A DNA stretch of 64,000 nt. Origin: G965220205 sp965220205 (GTDB lineage: Bacteria; Chloroflexota; Dehalococcoidia; Lucifugimonadales; Australimonadaceae). A program made the position numbers and the translations under genes. The stretch covers positions 124,001 through 188,000 of the forward strand of contig OZ244812.1 in assembly GCA_965220205.1 (NCBI GenBank), read 5' to 3'. Position 1 is the first letter of the stretch, and the number at the start of each line of letters is the position of its first letter. Shown here one piece after another: positions 50,187 through 58,892 of the stretch. The notes under the pieces were generated by a model. It was not told the DNA's origin. It saw only the letters and a program-made list of their open reading frames with translations, and searched no databases.

Positions 50187-50951
50187 TCACCCGGCCGTCC
50201 AACCCCCGTCCACGAGCAGGTGCTGGCCGGTGATGGCGCCGGCCTCCGCGCTCGCGAGAAACACGACCGCGCCCGCGATCTCCGTCGGGTCGAGGCGGCG
50301 CCCGATCGGCGACCGGGTCCGGAGCCGGGCCTCCGCCGCCGGGTCGGCGTCGGCGGTCATGGGCGTAGCGGTCGGGCCCGGGCCCACCGCATTCACCGTT
50401 ATCCCGGATGAGACCCACTCGAGCGCCAGCGACTGGGTGAGCGCGACGATGCCCCCCTTGCTCGCGACGTAAGGGGCGCGGCCGGGAGCCGACGATACGG
50501 CGAGCTGCGATGCGATGTTGACGATGCGGCCGCCGCCCTGGCGGAGCATGTGGGCAGCCGCGGCCTGCGCGCAGAAGAACGTGCCTCTCAGGTTGATGTC
50601 GAGGACCTGGTCCCAGACCTCCGGGGTGACCTCTAACGCGGGCATGTTCGCGCGCACGCCTGCGTTGTTGACCAGGATGTCGACAGCGCCAAGAGCGGCC
50701 GCGATGCGGTCGATGGCCGGCCTGATCCCGTCGGCGTCGGCGACATCGAGGTCGTAGCCAAAAGCGCGCCCGCCCGCGCTCACGAGTTCCGCGCACAGCG
50801 AGTCTACGTCGGCGCGCCTGCTGGGCAGGTTCGTAACCGCAACGGTGGCCCCGGCCTCCGCGAGCGCCGTCGAAACGGCCCGGCCGATGCCCTGGCTCCC
50901 GCCGGTGACGACCGCAATCTTGCCATCCAGTCTGAACGGGGCCGACGCCAT
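50187..50951 (-). CDS. Short-chain dehydrogenase/reductase (FabG-like)
   Basis: 254 residues. Cofactor motif IAVVTGGSQGIGRAVSTALA, DILVNNAGVRANMP, catalytic Ser in IVNIASQLAVSSAPG, YVASKGGIVALTQSL (Tyr-x-x-x-Lys) and the C-terminal IAGAVVFLASAEAGAITGQH, GGWTAG. A classical FabG-type SDR using NAD(P)H; the substrate is not readable. Stand-alone. Confidence 0.9.
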   Translation of the reverse strand: MASAPFRLDGKIAVVTGGSQGIGRAVSTALAEAGATVAVTNLPSRRADVDSLCAELVSAGGRAFGYDLDVADADGIRPAIDRIAAALGAVDILVNNAGVRANMPALEVTPEVWDQVLDINLRGTFFCAQAAAAHMLRQGGGRIVNIASQLAVSSAPGRAPYVASKGGIVALTQSLALEWVSSGITVNAVGPGPTATPMTADADPAAEARLRTRSPIGRRLDPTEIAGAVVFLASAEAGAITGQHLLVDGGWTAG

Positions 50952-51051
50952 CCCATGCTCCTCGCCGCCTGTCTCCCGCTACCATAGCAGCCGCGCCGCG
51001 CGGGCGGCGACTCGCCCGCGAACTCTCCGCAAGGGTGCAGCGGGGCGGGCC

Positions 51052-51987
51052 TCAGCCCCGTGTGCGTTGCGATGGGCCGCCGTCCTGCAGAGGGGCGAGT
51101 AGGCAGTGTACGGTGTTGGCGATGGGAGTCGAGACGCCGCGCGCCTCGCCCCGGCGAATCACGTCTCCGACGAGGCCATGGAGTTCGAGCCGCTTGCCAG
51201 CGGACCGGTCGCGCAGCATGGAGCTCATGCTGGCGATCGAAGCGCTCATCCGCTGCATCGTGACGTCCACGATGCTGGGATCGAGCCGCGCGCCCTCGGC
51301 GTTGCCCACGGCGGCGTATTCCTCGACCAGTCCGCGCAGCAGCTGGCCGCATTGCGGCTGCGCGCAGAGTGCGTCGGAGCCGAGGCCCGTGAGCGTGTTG
51401 ACGGCTGCGAAGGGGCCGATGTAGGACAGCTTCGACCACAAATCGCCGAGCACGTGGGGCGACAACTCCGCGGTCCAGCCGGCCGAGGCGAACGCGCCGA
51501 GCAAGGCTTGCTCGCGGGCGCCGTTGGGCCCGTTGCGGTTGCCGAATACGACGCGCCGCGGTCCGCCGGCCTGCACGATCACGCCGGGCCGCCCGATGTA
51601 GGTTTCGATGTAGATGAGGCCGTCGAGGACGCGCTCAGCGCCGAACGCCGCGGCCAACTGCTCGCCAGAGGCGACGCCGTTCATCACGGTGAGGACCGTA
51701 GATACGCGACCGACAGCAGGCCGGATGCGGTCGATGGCTTCAGCCGTGTCATACGATTTCACCGCGAACAGTACGAGGTCGGCCGCGACTCCGGGCTCGG
51801 GCGCCGGCAGCGCATGCACCGGCACGGCGAAGTCGGGCTCGGCGGCGGTTTCGACGCGGATGCCGTGCTGCTGGATAGCGTCGAGGTGTGGGCCCCGTGC
51901 GATGACGGTCACGCGGTGACCGTCCCTGGCAAGCAGCGCGCCAAGGTAGCCGCCGACCCCTCCCGCGCCCATCACAAGTACGTTCAC
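51052..51987 (-). CDS. Ketopantoate reductase-like (PanE/ApbA) protein
   Basis: 311 residues from GTG at 51987 (VNVLVMGAGGVGGYLGALLA) with RBS GGGAG. Rossmann GAGGVGGYLG, VLFAVKSYDTAEAIDRIRPA, VLTVMNGVASGEQLAAAFG and the C-terminal domain with DLWSKLSYIGPFAAVNTLTG, which carries the conserved Lys. It reduces 2-dehydropantoate or related 2-keto acids. The frame extends to 52083 but that segment lies in the repeat region. Confidence 0.88.
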   Translation of the reverse strand: MNVLVMGAGGVGGYLGALLARDGHRVTVIARGPHLDAIQQHGIRVETAAEPDFAVPVHALPAPEPGVAADLVLFAVKSYDTAEAIDRIRPAVGRVSTVLTVMNGVASGEQLAAAFGAERVLDGLIYIETYIGRPGVIVQAGGPRRVVFGNRNGPNGAREQALLGAFASAGWTAELSPHVLGDLWSKLSYIGPFAAVNTLTGLGSDALCAQPQCGQLLRGLVEEYAAVGNAEGARLDPSIVDVTMQRMSASIASMSSMLRDRSAGKRLELHGLVGDVIRRGEARGVSTPIANTVHCLLAPLQDGGPSQRTRG

Positions 51988-52072
51988 ATGCAACTCCCAG
52001 TTCAGACAATACACCCGGCGCGGGTCGCGAGGGAATGGCGGGCGGCGTGGCTGACCATGCAGCCAGCGGTCG

Positions 52073-52178
52073 TAACCTTGCAATCAAACGGCGCTAACAT
52101 TGCAATCAGACGACCATAACCTTGCAATCATACGACGCTAACCTTGCAATCAGACGGACATAAAGTTACAATTAGCCC
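52073..52178 (+). repeat. Five 22-bp tandem repeats just before the ATPase gene
   Basis: Units start at 52073, 52095, 52117, 52139 and 52161 (the last partial). Each begins TAAC(C)TTGCAATCA followed by ACG-containing DNA; the last unit reads TAAAGTTACAATTAG and ends directly before the ATG at 52179. The 22-bp period equals about two helical turns, so a protein could bind the same DNA face in each unit. AT-rich against the surroundings; probably includes the promoter. Confidence 0.85.
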
Positions 52179-53474
52179 ATGGCCTGGAATGCCCTTCGCT
52201 CACGCTTTATCGAGTCAAGGTTCGCCGAGGCGCTGGAAGACTCCCCTGTCGTCCTGATTCAGGGTCCGCGCCAGTGCGGGAAGAGTACGCTCGCGCAGAT
52301 GGTGTGCGCTCCTGAGTTCCTTCCGGGCGCCGCAGGGGCGGACAATCCCGCGAGCCGTGGGTACGGCTATCTCAGTTTCGACGACGACGTCGTCCGCGCG
52401 GGCGCCGAGATCGACCCCATGGGCTTCATTGCGAGCCTCCCGGAGTCCATCGTCCTCGATGAGGTGCAGCGCGTGCCGGGACTCTTCACCGCCTTGAAGC
52501 TGGAAGTCGACCGGCGGCCCGCGCCAGGCCGTTTCGTCCTCACCGGCTCTACGAACGTGCTGGCGGTCCCGACTGTGCAGGACTCGCTGGCCGGTCGTCT
52601 GGAGACAGTCCGCTTACACCCGCTGGCCCAGTGCGAGCTGTATGCGGACCGCCCCGCCGTTGACGGGTTCATCGACATGTTGTTTGGGGGCAATTTTCCA
52701 GTCCAGCAGACTGAGCGATTGGGGACGGAGCTAGTGGAGCGGGTCGTGTCGGGAGGATACCCGCCGGCCCTTGCCCGGCCTGCCGGCCGCAGGCGCGCGA
52801 ACTGGTACCGGAACTACATCGACGCCCAGGTACAGCGGGACATTGGCGCCCTGTCCCGCATCGGCAGCCTGGATGCAATGCCGAGGCTTCTCGCCCTGGC
52901 GGCGACCCAAACCGCGCAACTGTTCAACGTGAGCCGCTTGGCGGGGCCGTTCCAGCTTAGCCGTCCGACAATCGGCGATTACGTCGCGTTGCTGGAGCGG
53001 GTGTACCTGTTGGAGAGGTTGCCGCCGTGGCACGGCAATCGGGGGAAACGCCTCGTCAAGACTCCGAAGCTCCACATCGGCGACACTGGGCTGGCGTGTG
53101 CGCTGCTGGGCGCGACGGCGCCGTCGCTCCTCGCGGACCGCTCATTGCTGGGACAGCTTCTCGAAACGTTCGTGTTCCAGGAGTTGCGCCGGCAGGCGAC
53201 TTGGTATGTCGGCCCGGTGGAGTTCTTTCATTACCGGGACAAGGACCAGATCGAGGTCGACATCGTCATGGAGTCCGGCAGCCGCGTAGCCGGAGTCGAG
53301 GTCAAGGCGGGCGCCACGGTCACTGGATCAGATTTCCGGGGCCTGCGCAGGCTCAAGGATGCCTGTGGAGAGCGCTTCGCCGCCGGAGTGGTGCTCTACG
53401 ACGGTGAGACGAGCGTCGGTTTCGGGGACGGCCTGCACGCTGTTCCCATGCGCCTGCTTTGGGAAATGCGATAA
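52179..53474 (+). CDS. AAA_14/DUF4143 ATPase
   Basis: 431 residues. P-loop VVLIQGPRQCGKSTLAQMV (residues 24-42), YLSFDDDVVRAGA, Walker-B-like SIVLDEVQRVPGLFTALKL and the sensor region RFVLTGSTNVLAVPTVQDSL. The C-terminal DUF4143 domain contains FNVSRLAGPFQLSRPTIGDY (helix-turn-helix-like), LLGQLLETFVFQELRR and the PD-(D/E)xK-like EFFHYRDKDQIEVDIVMESG, VAGVEVKAGATV. Such ATPases are common orphans in genomes with no proven function. Confidence 0.88.
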   Translation: MAWNALRSRFIESRFAEALEDSPVVLIQGPRQCGKSTLAQMVCAPEFLPGAAGADNPASRGYGYLSFDDDVVRAGAEIDPMGFIASLPESIVLDEVQRVPGLFTALKLEVDRRPAPGRFVLTGSTNVLAVPTVQDSLAGRLETVRLHPLAQCELYADRPAVDGFIDMLFGGNFPVQQTERLGTELVERVVSGGYPPALARPAGRRRANWYRNYIDAQVQRDIGALSRIGSLDAMPRLLALAATQTAQLFNVSRLAGPFQLSRPTIGDYVALLERVYLLERLPPWHGNRGKRLVKTPKLHIGDTGLACALLGATAPSLLADRSLLGQLLETFVFQELRRQATWYVGPVEFFHYRDKDQIEVDIVMESGSRVAGVEVKAGATVTGSDFRGLRRLKDACGERFAAGVVLYDGETSVGFGDGLHAVPMRLLWEMR

Positions 53475-53546
53475 GCGCCGTGTTCTCCCGCCGCGTCCAA
53501 CATCACACCGGCGAAGGCCGGCGGGTCTCTTGACGGCGCCTGTGAG

Positions 53547-53759
53547 CTATGCGGGGACGATCCAGACGGGCAGTGATCCGTGGTCCTCGTTCTCGGCCTG
53601 GAACAGACGGTCGCCCTCGCGCACGTCGATATCGGATACGTACCGATAGGAGATCCAGCCGACGGTCGCGGCGCCGATGACGGCGGCGGCGACGCCTGCG
53701 ATGATGAGGAGCGTGTAGACCAGCCCGGCGCGCGGCGGTGATGAACTCTGCACCGACAT
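53547..53759 (-). CDS. 70-residue membrane-anchored small protein
   Basis: MSVQSSSPPRAGLVYTLLII then VAAAVIGAATVGWISYRYVS and an acidic C-terminal part ending SLPVWIVPA. One hydrophobic helix (about 12-38), then a short soluble tail. GGAGG lies before the ATG. Function unknown. Convergent with the ATPase. Confidence 0.65.
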   Translation of the reverse strand: MSVQSSSPPRAGLVYTLLIIAGVAAAVIGAATVGWISYRYVSDIDVREGDRLFQAENEDHGSLPVWIVPA

Positions 53760-53931
53760 CCGTTGCGGTCCTCCGGCGAGTGGGTTGAGGCGGCCACGAC
53801 CGTGACCGGCGCATAACGCTACTATACGCTCCCGTCGAGAACAAGGCCGCTGGCCGACCGGTTGCGATTCCGTCGTGGGATGTGAGCGTAACCGGCCCCC
53901 GGACTGGCGCGGCCCTGCTAGAGTAGGCGCC

Positions 53932-55023
53932 GTGCCGATTGAATCATTCTCCGAGAATTCTCAGCGCCTGATCGCGTTGGCCCTGCCGGCGGGGTTCGTG
54001 GTGCTCGCGCTGGTCTGGTACGCGGCAGCGCGGTTCATCTCCAGACGTTTGGGCAAGGGCGAAACCCGCCGGCTTGCGGCGGAGATTATTCGGTCCCAGT
54101 CCACCTTGGGCGCGGTGTTCCTCATCTTCCTCGGCGTCATTCTGGGCCTCTTGGCCCTGCCTGACGCGGAGGCCTGGCGGGACCAGATAGGTCGGGCGGG
54201 GACAATCGGCTTCGTCCTGATGGGCGCAAGGGCGAGTACCAACGTACTGTCCGCCTTCCTCAGCTGGTACGTCGCCAACGTCGCTCCGACCACTACTACG
54301 ACCTTCGACGACACGATGTTTCCCATCGTTCGGCGCTTCCTCTCGGTGCTGGTGGCGGGGATCGCCGCACTGATCGTCCTCGACACCCTGGGCGTGAGCA
54401 TCAGTCCGTTGCTGGGGGGCCTCGGCATCAGCGCGTTGGCCGTCGCCCTCGCGTTGCAACCGACGCTCACCAACTTGTTCGCCGGGGCATACGTCCTTTC
54501 GGAGGGCGTGGTCTCGGTGGGCGACTACATCGAGCTCCAGGGCGGACCGGCCGGCTATGTAGTCAGCATCGGTTGGCGCAGCACCAAGATACGCACCTGG
54601 CTCAACAACTACGTCATCATTCCCAACTCCCTCATGTCCAGCACGATCCTGACGAACTACAGCGGCCCGGATCCCAAGATGAACATCCTCGTGACCTGTG
54701 GCGTGAGCTACTCGAGCGACCTCGCCCGCGTGAACGAGGTCGCGCTCGAGGTCTGCCGCGAGACGATCGAGGCCAACGACGACGCCGTGAAGACGATGGA
54801 TCCCTGGTTTGGCTTCGATCGGTTCGGCGACTCCAACATCGATTTCTGGGTGTTCCTCCAAGCCAAGGACCGCGTCGGCTCGTTCGTCGTCACGAACGAC
54901 CTCATCAAGCGGTTGCACGCCCGCTTCCTCGCCGAGGGCATCGAGATCAACTACCCGGTGCGCAAGCTGGTCTACGGCGACGCTCCGACAACGGAGCTTG
55001 CCCCGAGGCAAGGCGCGTCGTGA
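53932..55023 (+). CDS. MscS-family mechanosensitive channel
   Basis: 363 residues from GTG at 53932; the frame is open from 53875. Four or so N-terminal hydrophobic segments, then the pore-region-like GVSISPLLGGLGISALAVAL followed by ALQPTLTNLFAGAYVLSEG, the MscS signature at the start of the cytoplasmic domain. VGDYIELQGGPAGYVVSIGW and the beta domain with WLNNYVIIPNSLMSSTI follow. It opens on hypo-osmotic shock to release solutes. The stop overlaps the otsB start. Confidence 0.9.
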   Translation: MPIESFSENSQRLIALALPAGFVVLALVWYAAARFISRRLGKGETRRLAAEIIRSQSTLGAVFLIFLGVILGLLALPDAEAWRDQIGRAGTIGFVLMGARASTNVLSAFLSWYVANVAPTTTTTFDDTMFPIVRRFLSVLVAGIAALIVLDTLGVSISPLLGGLGISALAVALALQPTLTNLFAGAYVLSEGVVSVGDYIELQGGPAGYVVSIGWRSTKIRTWLNNYVIIPNSLMSSTILTNYSGPDPKMNILVTCGVSYSSDLARVNEVALEVCRETIEANDDAVKTMDPWFGFDRFGDSNIDFWVFLQAKDRVGSFVVTNDLIKRLHARFLAEGIEINYPVRKLVYGDAPTTELAPRQGAS

Positions 55024-55817
55024 CCGGTCTGCCGGACCTCCTCGACCGTCGCGGCGAGGTCCTCGAGCTCATGCGCCAAGGCCCCGCGGGCCTGTTCACC
55101 GACATCGACGGAACGCTGGCCCCGATAGTCCCCGACTACGCCTGCGCAGAGGTCCCCGAGGCCGCGCGCTCCGCGCTGAGCGCGCTCGCGCGCCGGCTGT
55201 CGGTCGTCGCGCTCACGGGCCGCGGCGTCGCCGACGCTTACAGGATCGTCGGGCTCGACGAGGTGGTCTATTCGGGCAACCACGGCGCAGAGTGGCTCGA
55301 GGACGGCGTCGAGCGCGTCGAGCCGCTGGCGGCGCCGTATGTCGACCGCGTACACGAGATCGCGCGGCGGGCCGAGCGCGAGCTCGCGATGGACGGCGTG
55401 TTCGTGGAGGACAAGGGGCCGAGCGTGTCGATTCACTACCGCCAAGCGGCGGACCGGCCTGCGGCCCGCGCGGCGGTGCTCGACTTCGTCGCGTCGGCGG
55501 CGGAGGGGATGAGGCTGGGCGAGGGCAAGATGGTCGTCGAGGTCCGCCCGCCGGTCGCGCTCTCGAAGGGAGAAGCGTTGCGCGCGTACAGCCGGCGCGC
55601 GGGACTGGCGTCGGTGCTGGCGATCGGCGACGACCTCACGGACGCCGAAGCGTTCGGCGTCGTGCGGGAGATGTGCGCGGAGGGGGAGGCGAGGGGATCG
55701 AGCGTCGCGGTCACGTCAGGTGAAGCGCCGCCAAAACTGCTCGCCGCTGCCGACTACACGCTCGACGGGCCGCTCGGGGTCCAGCGGTTCCTCGTCTGGC
55801 TGGCCGAGACGCTGTAG
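55020..55817 (+). CDS. otsB: Trehalose-6-phosphate phosphatase
   Basis: 265 residues from GTG at 55020 overlapping the channel stop (GTGA). HAD motif I GLFTDIDGTLAP (Asp28, Asp30), motif II SVVALTGRGVADAY, YSGNHGAEWLEDG typical for trehalose phosphatases, and motif IV ASVLAIGDDLTDAEAFG. It dephosphorylates trehalose 6-phosphate. OtsA lies 1.5 kb away on the other strand. Coupling with an osmotic channel links trehalose handling with shock response. Confidence 0.92.
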   Translation: MTGLPDLLDRRGEVLELMRQGPAGLFTDIDGTLAPIVPDYACAEVPEAARSALSALARRLSVVALTGRGVADAYRIVGLDEVVYSGNHGAEWLEDGVERVEPLAAPYVDRVHEIARRAERELAMDGVFVEDKGPSVSIHYRQAADRPAARAAVLDFVASAAEGMRLGEGKMVVEVRPPVALSKGEALRAYSRRAGLASVLAIGDDLTDAEAFGVVREMCAEGEARGSSVAVTSGEAPPKLLAAADYTLDGPLGVQRFLVWLAETL

Positions 55818-55855
55818 GCCGCGGCTCGCTGCTGCCGAGGTTTCACCGTCGCGCG

Positions 55856-56347
55856 ATGACCACAGGCGGATTCGACATCAGGCTTGCCGAGAGCGAAGAC
55901 GACTACCGGGCCTTCATCGAGATCGCTCGCGAGTACATCGTCTCGCTCGACTTCGAGATCGGCTTCCAGGATGTCGATATCGAGATGGCCGAGGCGCGCC
56001 GCCGTTACGGGAAGTCCGGTGGGGGCGCCGCGCTGTTGGCGGTTGCGGAGACGGGAGAGGTCATCGGCGCTGCCGCGCTCCGAGGCTTGGGCGAAGGCGT
56101 GTGCGAGCTAAAGCGCATGTATGTAAGGCCCGCCTATCGGAACCTTGGCGCCGGAACGAGACTGTGCGAGGAGTCAGTCGCCATTGCGAAACGTTTCGGC
56201 TACCGCGCCATGCGGCTCGATACGCTGGAGCGTCTCGCCGCCGCCAAGCGGCTCTACGAAGCCCAAGGGTTCCGTCGCATCGAGCCGTACACGAGCAACC
56301 CGCTGCCCGATGCGCTGTTCTACGAGCTCGATTTGGACGCCCGCTAG
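55856..56347 (+). CDS. GNAT-family N-acetyltransferase
   Basis: 163 residues. GNAT core: AALLAVAETGEVIGAAALRG (strand 2-4), ELKRMYVRPAYRNLGAGTRL (motif A, acetyl-CoA loop), then RAMRLDTLERLAAAKRLYEA, QGFRRIEPYTSNPLPDALFY. An N-terminal motif IEIAREYIVSLDFEIGFQD is typical of the carbonic-anhydrase-like or DUF subgroup with similar starts. Substrate unknown. Confidence 0.85.
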   Translation: MTTGGFDIRLAESEDDYRAFIEIAREYIVSLDFEIGFQDVDIEMAEARRRYGKSGGGAALLAVAETGEVIGAAALRGLGEGVCELKRMYVRPAYRNLGAGTRLCEESVAIAKRFGYRAMRLDTLERLAAAKRLYEAQGFRRIEPYTSNPLPDALFYELDLDAR

Positions 56348-56669
56348 CGAGCGTCTCCCTTTCTAGCGGTCTCATTTAGTCTCATTTGGTCTCATTCCCC
56401 TCGTAAGGACGGTCGGTCGCCGGTGGCGGAGAGACGGCTGAGTTTTTTCTATCTGTATCATTCTGTGTCATTTTGTATCATTTCGGCTCTGGCGCTCCCT
56501 CCGTGAGAGGGATGGATTCCCGCCTGCGCGGGAAAGACGAATAGGGGATTCTGGGTCTGGGACCAGACGCCGGCGGGGCCGTCGCCGGGGTTGGGCTGTC
56601 GAGGACAGGGTAGTAGACGAGGGGACGATCGGGCAACGGGCGAATGTCACACGAGTCCGTTCGTAGACG
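56348..56669. repeat. Intergenic repeat cluster (R3 and TCATTT words)
   Basis: Holds TCTCATTT words in tandem (56371-56395) and again GTGTCATT/GTATCATT words (56449-56482), a dRS3-like hairpin GGATTCCCGCCTGCGCGGGAA (56514-56534), and the R3 block (56601-56652) that matches 5557-5608 in about three of four positions. No gene is seen. Confidence 0.65.
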
Positions 56670-57200
56670 TTACGCCCAATGCCCCGCGATGCTGTCGGCG
56701 GCCTGAGCGCCGCTCAGGCGCGTCGTGTCGAGCGTCAGTATGTCCCCAAGGTCTGCCGGAGTCGTGAACTGGCCCGCCGCCAGGATGTCGTTGAACAGCT
56801 CGACCGAAGTGAGCTTGCGATGGCGGGTCCGCTCGAAACTCGCCAAACGCCGCTCGTGCTCGGCCTTCTCGCACACGAGCTGGACGAAACGGACGGCGCC
56901 GCCGGCCTCGACGACGCGGTCTCGGACGTTCGGGACCATCGTTTCCGGCACGGACCGTTCGAACACGATGGTGGCGATGAGCCCTGGAAGTCCGTCGGCA
57001 ATCGCCCGCTCGATTACCATGGGCCAGATCCTATCGCGAAGTTCGACGAAGCCCTGACTGCCAAAGCCGAAGAGCGGTTCGAGCATGTCCGCGAGCATGT
57101 GGATGTGGAACAGCTTGTATTCGGGCCGCAAGCGCGACAGTTCTCTCGCCACTGTCAGCTTTCCGACGCCGGGAAGGCCGTATAGGACGTAGAGTTCCAT
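56670..57200 (-). CDS. P-loop kinase-like protein (AAA_33/zeta-like fold)
   Basis: 176 residues. The P-loop is LYGLPGVGKLTVARELS (residues 7-23). LFHIHMLADMLEPLF, ERAIADGLPGLIATIVFERS and QLVCEKAEHERRLASFERTR follow, with a final LDTTRLSGAQAADSIAGHW, as in small nucleotide or chloramphenicol-phosphotransferase-like kinases. Phosphate acceptor unknown. RBS before the ATG is weak. Confidence 0.75.
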   Translation of the reverse strand: MELYVLYGLPGVGKLTVARELSRLRPEYKLFHIHMLADMLEPLFGFGSQGFVELRDRIWPMVIERAIADGLPGLIATIVFERSVPETMVPNVRDRVVEAGGAVRFVQLVCEKAEHERRLASFERTRHRKLTSVELFNDILAAGQFTTPADLGDILTLDTTRLSGAQAADSIAGHWA

Positions 57201-57310
57201 GACTTCCTGTTTGATGACACTCAGCGATGTTGCAATCTTGCGCGCCCGGTCGGCTAGTCGCGAGGTCGTGCCGTGGCGGAGTGAGTGGGCGGTCCCGCCG
57301 CGAGGGGCAT

Positions 57311-57340
57311 GGATTCCCGTGTCTACGCACGAGAATGACG
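57311..57340 (+). repeat. Dispersed repeat R1, copy 6
   Basis: GGATTCCCGTGTC, spacer, GCACGAGAATGACG. It lies 28 bp after the otsA stop, in the position of a transcription terminator. Confidence 0.75.
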
Positions 57341-57368
57341 GTGGGGCGCACGCGACGGAATCTTGCGC

Positions 57369-58892
57369 CTACCCCGCCAGCGCTGCGATGTCGGTTAGCT
57401 GGCGGTAGAGCCATGCGGTGATGTCCTCGCGCTCGATGCTCTCGCGCAGGGCGTGGCTGCGGCGCTTGCGCTCGGCGTCGGACATCGTGAGGGCTTCGTA
57501 GAGGGCGCGGGCGGTGCCCTCGACGTCGGCGGGCGCGACGGGGAGCGCGCCGACCTTCAGCTGCTCGTGCGCACCTGCGGCTTCCGAGAGCACGAGCACG
57601 CCGTCCTTCGTGTTGACGACAGGTCCCTCCTTGGCGACGAGGTTCATGCCGTCGATGACCGAGTTCACGAGCAGCACGTCGTAGAGACGCATCCCCGCGA
57701 TGGCCTGGATGTAGTTGTTCTCGTAGAACGCCTGAACGGGCGTCCATTCGCTGGTCCCGAATCGATCGTTCACGTGTTTGACGACCGATTCGATCTCCTC
57801 CATGTAGCGTTGGTACTGACGGATGTGGGTGCGCGAGGGCACGATGAAGGCGAGGAAGCGGACCTTCCCGCGCAGCTCGGGGCGCCGGTCGAGGAGCGTC
57901 TCGTAGGCGTTGAACCCGCGAACGATGTTCTTGCTGGGTTCGGCGCGGTCGACGCGGATGATGGTCTGGTCGCCGAGGAGCGGAGTCAGCCGCTCCTCGT
58001 ACTCGGCGGCCCTCGGCGAGGTCGCGATCTGCTGGACCTCGTCGACGTCGATGGAGATCGGGTAGTTGCGGACATAGGTCGTCCGTCCCCGGTACGTCAC
58101 CGTACGCTCCCTGTAGTCGACCACAACGTCGTCGAGGAAGGCGTCGCAGCTGTCGAGGAACGCTCGCACGTCGCGAGAGGCCTGGAAGCCGACGATGTCC
58201 GCGTGGCAGAGGCTATCGCAGATTGCCGTGCGGATCATGCTGGGCAGCAGCTCCCAGTAGCTCGACGCCGGCCAGGGGATGTGCACGAACTGGTGGATGC
58301 GGGCGTTGGGCAGCTCTTGCCGCACCATCCGGGGCACGAGGTAGAGCTGGTAGTCGTGCACCATCACCAGGGGTTGCAGCGGGGACCGCCTCGCCTCCTC
58401 CACGACGGCGTCGGCGAACTCCCGGTTGACTTGGACGTAGCCCGACTCCCATGCGTCGTAGACGACGGCGTCGACGCGCGGCGTGTAGGCCGAGCTCCAC
58501 ATGTAGTGCTGGAGGAACCAGAGGAGGGGATTGCAGATGACGTTGTAGTACTTGTGATAGGCGCGGCGCGCAGTGGCGACGAACCGCACGGAGACGCGCT
58601 GGCCCGGCAGCGGAGACGGGGCGGCCGCTCCGTGATTGGCCTCGGCCGCTCGCCGGTCGCCCTCGCCCATCGCGGACGCTATCCACGTGAAGTCGATGTA
58701 GTGGGTCAGTCCGCTCAGCGCGGTGACGACGCCGCCGCTTCCCCGGCGCGCTTGGAGCTCGCCGCCCGGGCCGACGTGGTACTCCATCGGCCCCCGGTTC
58801 GACACGAGGATGAGACGCTGCTCTTTCAGGAGGTCGTCGACCAGTGCCCAGAGGGCTCCCCGTTCGTTGTCGACTACGCCTACGCCTTGCAT
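57369..58892 (-). CDS. otsA: Alpha,alpha-trehalose-phosphate synthase (GT20)
   Basis: 507 residues from ATG at 58892; the frame is open to 59021, and ATG 58937 is an alternative because no strong RBS marks a start. GT20 motifs: LILVSNRGP at the N-terminus, RRGSGGVVTALSGL, MVHDYQLYLVPRMVRQELP, HIPWPASSYWELLP, TIIRVDRAEPSKNIVRGFNA, LVNSVIDGMNLVAKEGPVVN and VLVLSEAAGAHEQL. It joins glucose from a nucleotide sugar to glucose 6-phosphate. Pairs functionally with otsB at 55020. Confidence 0.92.
   Translation of the reverse strand: MQGVGVVDNERGALWALVDDLLKEQRLILVSNRGPMEYHVGPGGELQARRGSGGVVTALSGLTHYIDFTWIASAMGEGDRRAAEANHGAAAPSPLPGQRVSVRFVATARRAYHKYYNVICNPLLWFLQHYMWSSAYTPRVDAVVYDAWESGYVQVNREFADAVVEEARRSPLQPLVMVHDYQLYLVPRMVRQELPNARIHQFVHIPWPASSYWELLPSMIRTAICDSLCHADIVGFQASRDVRAFLDSCDAFLDDVVVDYRERTVTYRGRTTYVRNYPISIDVDEVQQIATSPRAAEYEERLTPLLGDQTIIRVDRAEPSKNIVRGFNAYETLLDRRPELRGKVRFLAFIVPSRTHIRQYQRYMEEIESVVKHVNDRFGTSEWTPVQAFYENNYIQAIAGMRLYDVLLVNSVIDGMNLVAKEGPVVNTKDGVLVLSEAAGAHEQLKVGALPVAPADVEGTARALYEALTMSDAERKRRSHALRESIEREDITAWLYRQLTDIAALAG

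Noticed and set aside
52073..52178. CRISPR array
   Set aside because: The 22-bp units are contiguous and differ gradually; there are no unique spacers and no cas genes.
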